From Puniceicoccaceae bacterium (GTDB lineage: Bacteria; Verrucomicrobiota; Verrucomicrobiia; Opitutales; Coraliomargaritaceae): 64,000 bases of DNA. The first letter of the stretch is position 1; every line of letters begins with the position of its first letter. The stretch is taken from NCBI GenBank assembly GCA_902587165.1, contig CACIKF010000001.1:363501-427500 (forward strand), given 5' to 3'. Of this stretch, positions 16,602 to 26,610 are shown one piece after another. The notes beneath the pieces were generated by a model that worked only from the letters and a program-made list of their open reading frames with translations, had not been told where the DNA came from and did no database searches. The translations under genes and the position numbers were made by a program.

Positions 16602-18665
16602 GTGGATTTCAAAATAAAAAGCGACTACACTCCGCAGGGCGACCAACCGGAAGCAATTCGGCAACTCGTCGAGTCAATTCGTGCGGGTAATCGTTACCAG
16701 ACGCTGCTCGGCGTCACTGGGTCAGGTAAAACTTTTTCCATGGCCAACGTCATCCAAGAGTTGCAGCGCCCTGCGCTCATTATCTCGCATAACAAGACGC
16801 TGGCCGCGCAACTATACTCCGAGTTCAAAGCATTCTTCCCCGACAACGCGGTCGAATACTTTGTTAGTTACTACGATTATTATCAACCTGAGGCTTACAT
16901 CCCGCAGACTGATACTTACATTGAAAAGGACTCTTCTATCAACGAAGAGATAGAGCGACTTCGTATCTCCGCCTCGTCTTCATTGATTAGTCGTAATGAC
17001 GTCATCGTCATCGCCAGTGTGTCCTGCATCTATGGTCTGGGTTCGCCCGAAGACTTCAAGGCCATGATGATGCCTCTCTCTGCCGGTCTAGAACAGTCGC
17101 GCGACAACTTTTTAGAAAACCTCGTGACGATCCTCTACAACCGCAGCGACATTGACTTTAAGCGCGGCACATTTCGCGTGCGTGGGGATGTGGTGGATGT
17201 TTATCCTGCCTACATGGAGTCCGCCATTCGCGTCGAGTTCTGGGGCGACGAATTAGAAAGCATTCGAGAGCTAGATCCTATGACAGGTGAGACGGGCGAG
17301 GCGCTAGAGATGTTTAATTTATATCCAGCCACTCAATACGTGACGCCTAAGGATAAGATCGACAGTGCTATTGCCGGTATTCGAAAGGAACTCGACGAGC
17401 GCATCGCCTATTTTGAGTCGCAGAACATGTTGCTCGAGGCGCAACGCATACGCATGCGTACTGAGTATGATATTGAGCTACTCCAAGAGATGGGCTTCTG
17501 CACCGGCATCGAAAACTATTCCCGCTACCTCTCTGGCCGTAAGCCCGGCGAACGCCCCTTCTGTTTAATCGACTTCTTCCCTGAAGGCTCCCTTCTTTTC
17601 GTCGACGAGAGTCATGTCACATTGCCACAAGTCCGTGCCATGTATAACGGCGACCGCGCACGTAAAGAACGTCTCGTCGACTTCGGTTTCCGCTTACCCT
17701 CAGCCATGGATAACCGTCCACAAAAAGAAGAAGAGTTTAAACAAATCACTGGGCAAACAATTTACGTTTCCGCGACACCCGCGCAGCACGAATTTGATGT
17801 ATCCGCAGTGGTTGCCGAGCAAGTTATTCGACCGACCGGTCTCGTCGATCCCGAGATGGAGATCCGCCCAATCAATGGGCAGGTTGAAGATTTCATTGGC
17901 GAAGTCCGCAAAGCTTCTGAAGCTGGCGAGCGCACCCTCGCCACCACCCTAACTAAGCGCATGTCCGAAGACCTTAGCGAGTATTTGCGTGAGGCTGGGC
18001 TTAATGTGGAATACTTGCACTCGGATATTGATGCCATAGAGCGCGTGGAAATTCTCCGTCGTCTGCGCAAGGGCGACTTCGATGTGCTTGTCGGAGTCAA
18101 CTTGCTGCGCGAAGGCTTAGACCTTCCCGAAGTCGCACTTGTAGCCATACTCGATGCGGACAAAGAAGGGTTCCTGCGAAGCGCTACCAGCCTAATTCAA
18201 ACAGCAGGCCGCGCCGCCCGACACGAAGAAGGACGCGTCATTCTCTACGCGGATGTAGTTACCAAATCCATTCAAGCCACCCTCGACACTACCAGCTACC
18301 GCCGTGAGAGGCAGCTTACTCACAATAAGAAGCACGGGATCACTCCCGTTGGCGTGAAGCGGAGCATTGATGAGAGTCTCCAGGCCCCCGGTAAACGCTA
18401 CGATCGAAACGAAGAAGATGCCTGCCTAGTTGCCGAATCTGATGATCGTGACGTGGCCGATGTCATCGCGGAGATGGAAGAAGAGATGCTCGAAGCCGCT
18501 CGCGAACTACAGTTCGAGAAAGCCGCCCTTATTCGTGACCAAATCGAGACCTTACAGAGCGGAAAACACGGCGGTGGTGAAAGCGGTGCGGCCAAAAGCA
18601 GACCTTTCAAAAAACGAAAGTCTAAAGCCGTCTACAACAAGAGTGGCTTGCCTCGGAAAAGGTAG
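16602..18665 (+). CDS. uvrB: Excinuclease ABC subunit UvrB
   Basis: A 687-residue protein of typical length. UvrB receives damaged DNA from UvrA and positions UvrC for incision in nucleotide excision repair. Visible landmarks are Walker [10 protein letters not shown] near residue 40, the beta-hairpin segment [21 protein letters not shown], the helicase motif VDESHVT, motif VI region [12 protein letters not shown], and a C-terminal UVR motif ([16 protein letters not shown], about residues 640-655). Translation starts at a GTG (16602), followed by [15 protein letters not shown], where the family begins. The C-terminal tail is strongly basic. Confidence 0.97.
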   Translation: MDFKIKSDYTPQGDQPEAIRQLVESIRAGNRYQTLLGVTGSGKTFSMANVIQELQRPALIISHNKTLAAQLYSEFKAFFPDNAVEYFVSYYDYYQPEAYIPQTDTYIEKDSSINEEIERLRISASSSLISRNDVIVIASVSCIYGLGSPEDFKAMMMPLSAGLEQSRDNFLENLVTILYNRSDIDFKRGTFRVRGDVVDVYPAYMESAIRVEFWGDELESIRELDPMTGETGEALEMFNLYPATQYVTPKDKIDSAIAGIRKELDERIAYFESQNMLLEAQRIRMRTEYDIELLQEMGFCTGIENYSRYLSGRKPGERPFCLIDFFPEGSLLFVDESHVTLPQVRAMYNGDRARKERLVDFGFRLPSAMDNRPQKEEEFKQITGQTIYVSATPAQHEFDVSAVVAEQVIRPTGLVDPEMEIRPINGQVEDFIGEVRKASEAGERTLATTLTKRMSEDLSEYLREAGLNVEYLHSDIDAIERVEILRRLRKGDFDVLVGVNLLREGLDLPEVALVAILDADKEGFLRSATSLIQTAGRAARHEEGRVILYADVVTKSIQATLDTTSYRRERQLTHNKKHGITPVGVKRSIDESLQAPGKRYDRNEEDACLVAESDDRDVADVIAEMEEEMLEAARELQFEKAALIRDQIETLQSGKHGGGESGAAKSRPFKKRKSKAVYNKSGLPRKR

Positions 18666-18724
18666 TACAGCTTTCTCTGATGGTATTGGATTAGTAAGCG
18701 GAGCAACTTTCGCAGCCTACTTTA

Positions 18725-19309
18725 TTATGACATGTTCTCGTGGTCTTCCTTGGACTCTCCTTCGATGATGTAGACCTCTGGGAAATTTGAATTATGGTTT
18801 TTGTCTTCCATCCCGTAGCCGGCAAACCACTCGGAACCGGTATATTCGAAGCCCGCGTAATCGGGCGTGTAGACGGATGCCTCGTGGTTGCGATGAATCA
18901 GGACAGCGCTTTTGACCATACTGGCTCCGTTCTCGAGCGCGTAAGCATGCAGGTTTTTCAATGTGACCCCACTATCGCAGATGTCGTCGATCAGCAAGAC
19001 GTGACGCCCTTTCATCTCCGCGGGTTCGACCACGAGACGAAAGTCATCATTTTGGGTATTATTTTCGGACGAATAGCTCATCGCCCTGCAGAATGAGGGC
19101 TCGACGGTGTAGGGTATTTCTTTGAGTAAGTCGGAGAAAAAGAAAACACCTCCTCGTAGAATGCAGATAGCGAGTACTTGTTGCCCATCATTTGTGTGAG
19201 TATCTTTGACCCAGTGCCTTATCTTACCGGCCATTTTATAGACGGAGTAGGCAATGTCTTCTTTTGAGTAGATGAGCTTAAAGTTTTCCGGTATTTGGCG
19301 AATAATCAT
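18725..19309 (-). CDS. hpt: Hypoxanthine phosphoribosyltransferase-like protein
   Basis: A 194-residue type I phosphoribosyltransferase. The PRPP-binding loop is HVLLIDDICDSGVTL and the first-half motif ICILRGGVFFFSDL matches the purine-salvage group. The end segment WFAGYGMED is the usual nucleobase-side motif. It should convert hypoxanthine or guanine to the nucleotide with PRPP. It is the intact counterpart of the frameshifted copy at 13366-13960 but is divergent from it and carries a distinct C-terminal tail (ESKEDHENMS). It converges with uvrB 59 bases away. Confidence 0.85.
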   Translation of the reverse strand: MIIRQIPENFKLIYSKEDIAYSVYKMAGKIRHWVKDTHTNDGQQVLAICILRGGVFFFSDLLKEIPYTVEPSFCRAMSYSSENNTQNDDFRLVVEPAEMKGRHVLLIDDICDSGVTLKNLHAYALENGASMVKSAVLIHRNHEASVYTPDYAGFEYTGSEWFAGYGMEDKNHNSNFPEVYIIEGESKEDHENMS

Positions 19310-19462
19310 TATGAATACAGTTTCGTAGTGGGTTTTCGGATTTGTCGATCTTTTATGGAATCGTGGAGAAAAGTTCTGTTGCTTAGGTTCCCTAGCTCTT
19401 AGCCACTTGCGTTTTGATTCAGGTCGATTTATAGTTGATTTTTTGTTAATTAAAAAATTGTC

Positions 19463-19819
19463 ATGGCGCGAAACATATTAGGCACTGAATTGATCGTATG
19501 TAGCATCGACCCTATGACAGGCTTTTACCGCAATGGTAAATGCGATACTTGTGGTGACGATGCGGGTCAGCACTCTATATGTGCGCAAATGACGGAGTCC
19601 TTTCTCGAATTCAGCGCATCGCGCGGGAACGACCTCATGACGCCGATGCCAGATTACAAGTTCCCAGGGCTTAAAGCTGGCGACTTTTGGTGCATTTGCC
19701 TCGGTCGCTGGATTGAGGCCCACGAGGCTGGCGTGGCGCCCAAGATCAAGCTTGAGGCAACGCACGCTTCGGTGTCGGAATTCGTGGATATGGGAACTCT
19801 CAAAGACTATGCACTTTGA
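19463..19819 (+). CDS. DUF2237 family protein
   Basis: A 118-residue small protein matching the DUF2237 family along its length: DPMTGFYRNGKCDT, then QHSICAQMTESFLEFSASRGNDL, PGLKAGDFWCICLGRW and LEATHASV. Its function is unknown. Conserved cysteines at CDTCGDD and in the WCIC segment could bind metal or act in redox chemistry, but that is inference. It stands alone between the divergent hpt and the convergent recA. Confidence 0.88.
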   Translation: MARNILGTELIVCSIDPMTGFYRNGKCDTCGDDAGQHSICAQMTESFLEFSASRGNDLMTPMPDYKFPGLKAGDFWCICLGRWIEAHEAGVAPKIKLEATHASVSEFVDMGTLKDYAL

Positions 19820-19917
19820 GGGAGATACTCCCCAACTCATTCGTCCTCATTACGATTGCGAGAACCGAACTTTCTATGCTCAGGCTGCAATCGCACTGAT
19901 TATCGCCAGCGTGTTGC

Positions 19918-21000
19918 TTACTTTGCCGCGTCAAGTGCTTCTTCCTGAGTCTCACCAGTTAGCGATTCGCCCGCTTTAGGGTGGACCATTTCCATGATCA
20001 GTGCGGTCAATTCATTCGCCAGCTCGGGGGTGTCCTTGATATGCTGTTTGGCGGCTTCGCGGCCTTGGCCGATCATCTCGCCCTTGTAGGAAATCCAGGA
20101 GCCCTTCTTTTCGAGGATTTTGTGTTCGACGCCCAAATCGACGAGTGAACCTGAGTGGGAGATGCCTTCGCTGTACATGATGTCGAACTCGCTCTCGGTG
20201 AAGGGAGGCGCGACTTTATTTTTCACGACCTTAATCCGGGTACGGTTGCCCACGACCTTTCCATTGCTCTCTTTGATTTGACCTATGCGGCGGATGTCCA
20301 TACGCACGGAGGAGAAGAATTTGAGGGCGCGCCCACCTGGCTGTGTCTCGGGGCTACCAAACATGACGCCGATTTTTTCGCGGATTTGGTTAGTAAAGAG
20401 GACGACGCACTGCGACTTGCTGATGGCACCCGTTAGTCGACGCATGGCCTGACTCATCATGCGGGCTTGCAGTCCAACGGTAGTGTCGCCCATTTGGCCG
20501 TCGAGCTCGTTCTTAGAGACGAGGGCGGCGACGGAATCGACCACGATCAGGTCGACGGCTCCAGAACGGATGAGGGTTTCGGTGATGTTAAGTGCGTCCT
20601 CGCCGCTTTCGGGTTGAGAGACCATAAGGTTGTCGAGATCGACACCGACCGTCTTAGCATAGCGGGGATCAAGCGAGTGTTCGACGTCTATGAAGACGGC
20701 GTTGCCACCCTCTTTTTGAGCTTGGGCTATCGCGCTCAGGCAGAAAGTTGTCTTGCCGGAGCTTTCGGGGCCGTAGATTTCGCAGATACGACCGCGGGGC
20801 AGGCCGCCGATGCCGAGCGCGAGATCAATCGCGATGGAACCGGTCGAAACGACATCGATCTCCATTTTAGTCGCTTCACCGAGTCGCATGAGCGCGCCGG
20901 GGCCGAATTGCTTGTTGATGCCAGAAATGGCGAGATCGAGGTTTTTGCGATCACCTTCTGGAGTGCGAGTAGTCTTTTGGATTTGCGTTTTAACGGCCAT
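19918..21000 (-). CDS. recA: Recombinase RecA
   Basis: A 360-residue RecA, the ATP-driven strand-exchange protein and SOS co-protease. Walker A is GPESSGKTT, Walker B lies in [11 protein letters not shown], the L1/L2 loop regions ([14 protein letters not shown] and [22 protein letters not shown]) are intact, and the length is normal with an acidic C-terminus. No recX follows. I looked upstream for LexA boxes of the CTGT-N8-ACAG and GAAC-N4-GTTC kinds and saw none. Confidence 0.98.
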   Translation of the reverse strand: MAVKTQIQKTTRTPEGDRKNLDLAISGINKQFGPGALMRLGEATKMEIDVVSTGSIAIDLALGIGGLPRGRICEIYGPESSGKTTFCLSAIAQAQKEGGNAVFIDVEHSLDPRYAKTVGVDLDNLMVSQPESGEDALNITETLIRSGAVDLIVVDSVAALVSKNELDGQMGDTTVGLQARMMSQAMRRLTGAISKSQCVVLFTNQIREKIGVMFGSPETQPGGRALKFFSSVRMDIRRIGQIKESNGKVVGNRTRIKVVKNKVAPPFTESEFDIMYSEGISHSGSLVDLGVEHKILEKKGSWISYKGEMIGQGREAAKQHIKDTPELANELTALIMEMVHPKAGESLTGETQEEALDAAK

Positions 21001-21330
21001 AATAGTGTTCTTTTGATTAAATTTCTATAATTGCAAGCAACATTGGAAGGCGAATCGCAGATGGCAAGACTAAATGATAATTTGTTCACTACTTTAGTCG
21101 ATTGCACCAGCTCGCACGGAATGGGTGTTTTCTCCTTGGCGCGCATTAGGTAGGTGCGTGTTCAGCTTACGAAAAAGGCTTTGTCAGAGCAGGCCTTTTA
21201 AGCGTTTACGAATATCGTAGCTAGGTGAGGCTATCTAGATCTAAAGAACATGGAGGTCTTGGCCTATGTCCTGCGGGGCTTGCATTCTCTCAATTCTCAA
21301 TAATACATGAGGGTAGTATTTAATTTGTAA
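21001..21330. other. Intergenic region between divergent recA and a membrane-protein gene
   Basis: This 330-base stretch must hold the recA promoter on the minus strand and that of the next gene on the plus strand. I see no open frame with a recognisable product, no clear hairpin and no known SOS box. Confidence 0.5.
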
Positions 21331-21756
21331 ATGAACGATTCACAACAAATCGACGCCGATCGCCGTGCCTCTACTGCCCTCGGACTCCGCTATGGGCGTA
21401 TTGCAGGTCATGGGCTTGCCTTATTGCTGCTCATCCTTGGTTTGTCGGCTTTGTTTAAGGGAGCTGGCGTCTTTGAAACCTTTAAGGGCATTTACTTTAT
21501 CGCCTATGGCATTGTACTGAGCCTACCATTCGCACGCTTGTCGGACAAGTCGTGGCGTTGGGGTTTTGGGCTACTTGTTGGGCTTTCAGCTCTGTTTGTT
21601 TTTGTCATGGTGGTGGTAGTAATATTTGCCTATATGGCTTCGGATGCCCGGGGTGAGCGACTTGGGGTGCCTGGCTTTGAAGGAACCCTCATCTTCCTCG
21701 CGCTGTTGCAAGTCCCCGTCGTGCTCTTTCAGCGTAAACCTGACATGCTGGACTGA
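21331..21756 (+). CDS. Small integral membrane protein of unknown function
   Basis: A 141-residue protein with three to four hydrophobic segments (about residues 27-50, 55-75, 80-105 and 115-135) and a polar N-terminal tail. I recognise no family. The next gene, a HAD phosphatase, follows after 42 bases and may be cotranscribed. Confidence 0.65.
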   Translation: MNDSQQIDADRRASTALGLRYGRIAGHGLALLLLILGLSALFKGAGVFETFKGIYFIAYGIVLSLPFARLSDKSWRWGFGLLVGLSALFVFVMVVVVIFAYMASDARGERLGVPGFEGTLIFLALLQVPVVLFQRKPDMLD

Positions 21757-21798
21757 TGATTTTACAGCATCTTATAACAATTCATTTCACCCATTAAA

Positions 21799-22440
21799 AT
21801 GCCCTACAAGCACGCAATTTGGGATTGGAACGGAACTCTGCTCAACGATACGTGGCTCTGCGTTGAAGTGCTCAATGGCTTGCTCACTCGGCGTGGCCGC
21901 GCAACGATTACGAGGAAAGATTACCGAGAGAATTTTGGTTTTCCAGTCATACGCTTTTATGAATACCTTGGCTTCGATGCCGATGTGGATACTTACGAGC
22001 AAGTAAGCCGTGAGTTTATCGGCGACTACGAGAAGCGTTGGTTTGAAGAGTGTATCTTGTATCCGGACACGCATGAAGTGCTGAGTGCCATGACCCAGCT
22101 AGGCATGACGCATTCGGTGCTTTCTGCGGCCAAGCAAGATGCCCTGGAATCCGGCATCCAGCACTATGGTATCCACGAATATTTTATGGGCTTAGTCGGC
22201 GCCAACAATATTTATGCAGAGGGTAAAGTCGCCCAGGGCAAGCAGTGGATTAAGCAGCTTCCGTGGAAGCCAGAGGAGGTCGTGATGATTGGCGACACCC
22301 TGCACGACCTCGAAGTGGCTGAGGCAATTGGCGCGGACTGCATTTTGCTCGCGCACGGTCACCACACGCCAGAACGCCTTGCGGCTACGGGTAAGCGAGT
22401 TGTTCACTCATTGGGAGAGCTGGTGGATGCAGTGCGTTAA
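21799..22440 (+). CDS. HAD-superfamily phosphatase (phosphoglycolate-phosphatase-like)
   Basis: A 213-residue HAD hydrolase with a helical cap. Motif I reads WDWNGTLL, so the nucleophile Asp is kept but the usual second Asp of DxDGT is Asn, as seen in a subgroup of the family. Motif II Ser is in SVLSAAKQ, and motif IV is VVMIGDTLHDLEVA. It should dephosphorylate a small phosphate metabolite in the cytoplasm. The substrate is unknown. It converges with dapF, and the short space between them holds an imperfect hairpin. Confidence 0.8.
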   Translation: MPYKHAIWDWNGTLLNDTWLCVEVLNGLLTRRGRATITRKDYRENFGFPVIRFYEYLGFDADVDTYEQVSREFIGDYEKRWFEECILYPDTHEVLSAMTQLGMTHSVLSAAKQDALESGIQHYGIHEYFMGLVGANNIYAEGKVAQGKQWIKQLPWKPEEVVMIGDTLHDLEVAEAIGADCILLAHGHHTPERLAATGKRVVHSLGELVDAVR

Positions 22441-22442
22441 CT

Positions 22443-22470
22443 AGGGCACTTAGTAGCGAGTCCCTTTATT
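22443..22470 (+). terminator. Possible terminator downstream of the HAD gene
   Basis: AGGG-c-ACT (22443-22450) pairs with AGTCCCT (22459-22465) with one bulge, followed by TTATTT. The stem is short and imperfect, so this is a weak candidate between convergent genes. Confidence 0.4.
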
Positions 22471-23307
22471 TCACCCTTCGACCCTAAAGCCGAGCGCTTC
22501 TTCGTCGAAGTTCATACTCGCTACGCGAGTAGCGGGGCCAGTCATGCGGATAGCAAAACCGCCGTCGATGTGGATGTCGATCTTGCCGCCGGGCATATGC
22601 ACGGTAATGTCGCGATCGCAGAGACCGATGCGGTGCGCCACGGCGGCGGCCGCGCTGCTGCTAGAACCGGACGCGAGGGTGTAGCCAGCGCCGCGCTCCC
22701 AAATTTCGATCTGTATGTTCTCACGGTCGATGACTTTAAGGAACTGCACATTCGTGCGATTGGGGAAGGATGGGTGCACTTCTATCAAAGCACCATCTTC
22801 GTGTGCTTGCTTGGCGGAGATTTCGTCTTGCACCAGCACGCAATGCGGGTTGCCGATGTCGGCGATGTAGACGGTCTGCGTCTTACCATTAAAAGTCAGC
22901 GACTGGCCGATCTTGGGATCGTTTTGTCCGGTTCCACCGAACCGGACTTGACCCATGTTTACTGTAATAGAGTCTGCACTGTCGGCAATTTGGCAGGTAA
23001 CCTTGCCACCCAGTGTGTCCACTGTGAAGGGGGCGTTTTTCACTGCACCTGTGTCGTAAAGATAGCGGGCAAAAATACGTAGGCCATTCCCGCTCTTTTC
23101 TGCTTCGCTGCCATCTGGGTTCATAATGCGCAGACCGAAGTCAGCTTTGTCTGTTTGGAGCGGGCCGTAGAGGATGCCGTCTGAGCCAATCCCGAAATTG
23201 CGGTGACAGATGCGGACGATGGCGTCCTCTGACGGAAGTTCGCCAGCGTCTTTAGGATCAAGGACAAGGTAGTCGTTACCGAGTGCGTGGTATTTGGAGT
23301 AATTCAT
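22471..23307 (-). CDS. dapF: Diaminopimelate epimerase family protein with Ser at both catalytic Cys positions
   Basis: A 278-residue protein with the two-lobed DapF fold. DapF interconverts LL- and meso-diaminopimelate for lysine and peptidoglycan, using a pair of cysteines as acid and base. The framework motifs are kept (YHALGNDYLV, FGIGSDG, NPDGSEAE, GNPHCV, NRTNVQF, ERGAGYT). At the first catalytic position, normally CGNG, the protein has S72-GNG, and at the second, normally ACGTG, it has A-S213-GSS. I checked both codons directly (AGC and TCC). Either a serine pair works here or the protein has another substrate or reaction. Its length and the rest of the fold are normal. Confidence 0.85.
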   Translation of the reverse strand: MNYSKYHALGNDYLVLDPKDAGELPSEDAIVRICHRNFGIGSDGILYGPLQTDKADFGLRIMNPDGSEAEKSGNGLRIFARYLYDTGAVKNAPFTVDTLGGKVTCQIADSADSITVNMGQVRFGGTGQNDPKIGQSLTFNGKTQTVYIADIGNPHCVLVQDEISAKQAHEDGALIEVHPSFPNRTNVQFLKVIDRENIQIEIWERGAGYTLASGSSSSAAAAVAHRIGLCDRDITVHMPGGKIDIHIDGGFAIRMTGPATRVASMNFDEEALGFRVEG

Positions 23308-23526
23308 TATGATATGACGTAGTCTTATTCTAGAGAGTTTTCAAATCTTACTCATACCTACAAACTCTTTAGCACTTAGATGGAGATTAAGATTATGAGT
23401 AGGATTAAGGGTATTAACTCGAATTACTGCAACATTTCCTTGTTGGATGAATCAAGTGGGAAAAATTGTTCACACTGGGTGTTTGCAGCTTGTATTCATA
23501 AAACTACATGGCAATTTTGCCTAAAA

Positions 23527-23835
23527 ATGGCGCTCACTGTATCCAAAGCCCGGGTTGCTGTGCTTATGGCACTGGCGCATCCGACACGATTAGAGATTAT
23601 CCTCATTTTATCTCAAGGCACTCGTTGTGTATCGGAAATAGAAAAATCGGTGGGCGGTGATATGTCCACGGTATCAAAGCACCTTAGTCTAATGCCTAAG
23701 ACTGGCTTGATTGGCTCTAAGAAAGGGGGGTTACACATAAACTACGAGATCGCATGCGGCTGTCTGGACCGCTTCTTGCGCTACGTGGATTCCCATGCCG
23801 GTAACAGGGTATTAGATGACCAGTTGTGTTGTTAA
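23527..23835 (+). CDS. ArsR-family winged-helix regulator
   Basis: From the ATG at 23527 this is a 102-residue ArsR/SmtB-type regulator: ARVAVLMALAHPTRLEIILIL, then TRCVSEIEKSVGGDMSTVSKHLSLMPKTGLI as the helix-turn-helix, and a beta-wing (KKGGLHINYEI). Cysteines cluster in CGC and at the C-terminus (QLCC), as in metal-sensing members, so it may respond to a thiophilic metal. The frame is open back to an ATG at 23380, but that extension has no domain character. It lies 24 bases before the porin gene and probably controls it. Confidence 0.8.
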   Translation: MALTVSKARVAVLMALAHPTRLEIILILSQGTRCVSEIEKSVGGDMSTVSKHLSLMPKTGLIGSKKGGLHINYEIACGCLDRFLRYVDSHAGNRVLDDQLCC

Positions 23836-23859
23836 GTTTGTAAGGGGGAATAGGAATTG

Positions 23860-25215
23860 ATGAAATATTCACGGTTACTGAGTTTGCTGGTATTTGTGGG
23901 AAGCCTATCTGCGGGAACGATTCCGGATTGGTTGAGCATTAGCGGTGAGGTGCGCGTGCGATACGAGACACTTGATGGTCAATTCCGATCTGGTCGCACC
24001 GGAGGCGATCAGGGACTATTCTTAAGGAGCCTTTTAAAGATTGAGGCTCAGAAAGATGGCTATGCTTTGGGGGGCGAGTTGCAGGATAGTCGTTCCTACC
24101 TGACGGATTCGGGAAGCGCGATTTCGAGTAGCTACATTAACCCGGTTGACTTTCTTCAAGCCTATGCTCGTGTACCGGTCGGCGATATCTTCACTACCGG
24201 ATATGAGGGGGAGGTAACATTAGGGAGGCAAACGATCAGCGTCGGGTCCAAGCGTCAGATCGAGCGTCCAAGCTATGCCAATGTGATCCGGTCATACACG
24301 GGTGCGCGTCTTAAGTTAAAGAATGTGCAAGGCGATGAGTTTCACGCCATCGCGGTCGTCCCTGTCGAGCGACTTTCAAGCGATAGGGATGATGTTGAGA
24401 ATAACACTCCGGTAATGGATGAAGAGCAGTGGCACCGCTTACTCTGGGGCTTGCATTACCGCAAATGGGATGCATTCGAAGACAGCATTTCTGATACCTG
24501 GGCGGAGGTCTTTGTCTATGGATTCCATGAGTGGGATGCCTTTGGCGAAGAGACGCCAAATCGCGACTACATTACTCCGGGCTTTCGCCTTTATCGTAAA
24601 GCTGAGCTGAGTCAGTGGAACTTTGATATTGAGGGAGCTCTGCGCTTCGGCTCGCGTCGCGCCTCAAATAATTCAACTGATACGCAGGATTTAGATGTTT
24701 TCGCGAGCCAGATTCTTTTTCGAGTTGGGTATACTTTCGACCATGAATGGGAGCCCAATGTTGCCCTCCAATATTATTGGGCCAGCGGTGACGATAATCC
24801 AAACGATGGTGATTTCGACCAGTATGAGCGTCTCTTTGGTTCCCGCCGCACTGATTTAAATAATACCAGTCTTTACGGGCCGCTTACCCCTGCAAATTTG
24901 AGTGCAGCTGGTGCACGATTTGAGATGAAGCCGACTGACCGCACAAGTTGCCGCATCACTTATTTAGCTGCATTTCTAGCTTCGGATACCGATACCTTTG
25001 TGGTCGGGCGCCAGCGGGACCCTAATGGTAGTTCTGGTTCTTTTATTGGACACGCCATCGATAGTCGTGTGACTTACGATATTATGCCTAGTGAGTTGAT
25101 CTTGGAAATCGGTGCTTCTGCCTTGCTTCATGGAGAATTCACTCGCGACAACCCGCAGGCCCCAGACGCGGACGATACTTTCTTCGGCTACAGTCAGCTG
25201 ACTTTTAAGTTCTAG
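23860..25215 (+). CDS. Outer-membrane porin, alginate-export-like family
   Basis: A 451-residue protein with a signal peptide (cleaved near LSAGTIP) and amphipathic beta strands throughout. The N-terminal segment ISGEVRVRYETLDGQFR, the EGEVTLGRQTISVG strand and the final FGYSQLTFKF with terminal aromatic residue match the alginate-export (AlgE-like) beta-barrel family. It probably forms a channel in the outer membrane. The family name does not prove alginate as cargo. A ribosome-like AGGGGGA lies upstream of the ATG at 23860. A TTG one codon earlier is possible. It overlaps the convergent murA by four bases and follows the ArsR-type gene. Confidence 0.82.
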   Translation: MKYSRLLSLLVFVGSLSAGTIPDWLSISGEVRVRYETLDGQFRSGRTGGDQGLFLRSLLKIEAQKDGYALGGELQDSRSYLTDSGSAISSSYINPVDFLQAYARVPVGDIFTTGYEGEVTLGRQTISVGSKRQIERPSYANVIRSYTGARLKLKNVQGDEFHAIAVVPVERLSSDRDDVENNTPVMDEEQWHRLLWGLHYRKWDAFEDSISDTWAEVFVYGFHEWDAFGEETPNRDYITPGFRLYRKAELSQWNFDIEGALRFGSRRASNNSTDTQDLDVFASQILFRVGYTFDHEWEPNVALQYYWASGDDNPNDGDFDQYERLFGSRRTDLNNTSLYGPLTPANLSAAGARFEMKPTDRTSCRITYLAAFLASDTDTFVVGRQRDPNGSSGSFIGHAIDSRVTYDIMPSELILEIGASALLHGEFTRDNPQAPDADDTFFGYSQLTFKF

Positions 25216-26507
25216 TCAGCGAGCAGCTCTTTGGGCATTTCCTTGTCGCTGAGGCGCTCGATTTTTGCACCGATGGCGGCTAGTTTGTGCTCAAAGCGTT
25301 CGTAACCGCGGTCGAGGTGGTAGATGCGTTGAATCCAGGTGTCACCATCGGCAGCAAACGCGGCGAGAATGAGTGCGGCGGAGGCGCGCAGGTCGGAGGC
25401 CATCACAGGGGCGCCAGACAGCTTACTTGCGCCTTTAATAATAGCACTCGGGCCTTCGATTGAAATATCTGCACCCATCCGCTGCAGTTCTGGCACGTGC
25501 ATGAAACGGTTGGGGTAAATGCGCTCGGTGATGATGGAGAGGCCTTCGGTCTGGGTCATCAATGCGCCAAGTTGCGCCTGAAGGTCGGTCGGGTAGCCGG
25601 GATGCGGCAGGGTGATGACGTCGACTGGTTTGAGTGAGCCAGTGAAGGGCAGAACGCGGATGTAGTCCTCGCCCAGCTCCATCGGGAGACCGGCTTCTTC
25701 GAGCTTATCTAGGAAAGCGCCGAGTAGTTTGGGCGCGATACCCTTGACTGTGACGTCACCTCGGGTGATCGCTCCGGCGATGACAAAGGTGCCGGCTTCG
25801 ATCCGGTCGGCAATCACGCTGTGCTCGCAAGCGTGGAGTTTATCGACACCTGTAATAACGAGCTCAGGGCTTCCAATTCCTTCGATCTTTGCACCCATTT
25901 TGACTAACATCTGACAGAGATCGACGACCTCTGGTTCGCAGGCAGCGCACTCTAAACGCGTGGTGCCAGGTGCGAGGGTAGCAGCCATTACGATATTGGC
26001 TGTCCCAGTGACGGTGCTCCCGCTGCGGCCACCCAAAAAGATGGGGCCGCCTTTGATCGCGGACGCGTCGACGTGGACGTAGCCGTTGGAGATATCTACC
26101 TGGCAGTGGAGCTTCTTGAGTCCTTTGATGTGTAAATCGATGGGGCGGGGACCTATTACGCAGCCGCCAGGGATGGAAACCTCGGCCTTGCGCATGCGTG
26201 CCACAAGGGGGCCTAGCAGGCAGACGGAGGCACGCATTTTGCGCACAAGCTCGTAGGGTGCGACGTGAGTGATCTTTTTAGAAGTGATTTCCCAGGTGCC
26301 TGGCTCTGGCCGGACAGTCTCTGCGCCGACGTGACGAAGGATCTCCAACATAAAGCGCATATCGCTGAGGTCAGGAACATTGCGCAGCACGACGGTCTCT
26401 TCGGTCAACAAGGTCGCGGCTAGAATCGGGAGGGCGGCGTTTTTTGCACCGCCGACTTCGATTTGACCGTGGAGAGGGCCGTTACCGCTGACTTTGAAGA
26501 CGTCCAT
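25212..26507 (-). CDS. murA: UDP-N-acetylglucosamine 1-carboxyvinyltransferase MurA
   Basis: A 431-residue enolpyruvyl transferase performing the first committed step of peptidoglycan synthesis, adding enolpyruvate from PEP to UDP-GlcNAc. Key residues are K22 (GAKNAALP) and the fosfomycin-target cysteine C116 in PGGCVIGPRPIDLH. Later LPHPGYPTDLQAQ and the DLRASAALILAA segment are also typical. Length is standard. The 3' end overlaps the convergent porin gene by four bases. Confidence 0.96.
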   Translation of the reverse strand: MDVFKVSGNGPLHGQIEVGGAKNAALPILAATLLTEETVVLRNVPDLSDMRFMLEILRHVGAETVRPEPGTWEITSKKITHVAPYELVRKMRASVCLLGPLVARMRKAEVSIPGGCVIGPRPIDLHIKGLKKLHCQVDISNGYVHVDASAIKGGPIFLGGRSGSTVTGTANIVMAATLAPGTTRLECAACEPEVVDLCQMLVKMGAKIEGIGSPELVITGVDKLHACEHSVIADRIEAGTFVIAGAITRGDVTVKGIAPKLLGAFLDKLEEAGLPMELGEDYIRVLPFTGSLKPVDVITLPHPGYPTDLQAQLGALMTQTEGLSIITERIYPNRFMHVPELQRMGADISIEGPSAIIKGASKLSGAPVMASDLRASAALILAAFAADGDTWIQRIYHLDRGYERFEHKLAAIGAKIERLSDKEMPKELLAD

Positions 26508-26610
26508 GTTTGGGTTTGTTTAACTGAGTTTAACTGTTTAGTGCGTCTACTTGCGGGCGCGTGGTGTCGTTCGGGTGCTCAGGTGCAAGCACGCCACTTA
26601 GGCGTAATGG

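Noticed and set aside
19820..19832. GGGAG-ATA-CTCCC hairpin between DUF2237 and recA
   Set aside because: A five-base stem with no T-tract is not enough to call a terminator.
20155..21030. Long plus-strand frames opposite recA
   Set aside because: They are antisense shadows of recA created by its high GC third positions. The proteins have no domain character.
23380..23526. N-terminal extension of the ArsR-type regulator
   Set aside because: The extra 49 residues lack domain features, and family similarity begins at the ATG at 23527.
23860..25215. Alginate-utilisation locus around the AlgE-like porin
   Set aside because: No alginate lyase or uronate pathway gene is nearby, so the family name alone does not support it.
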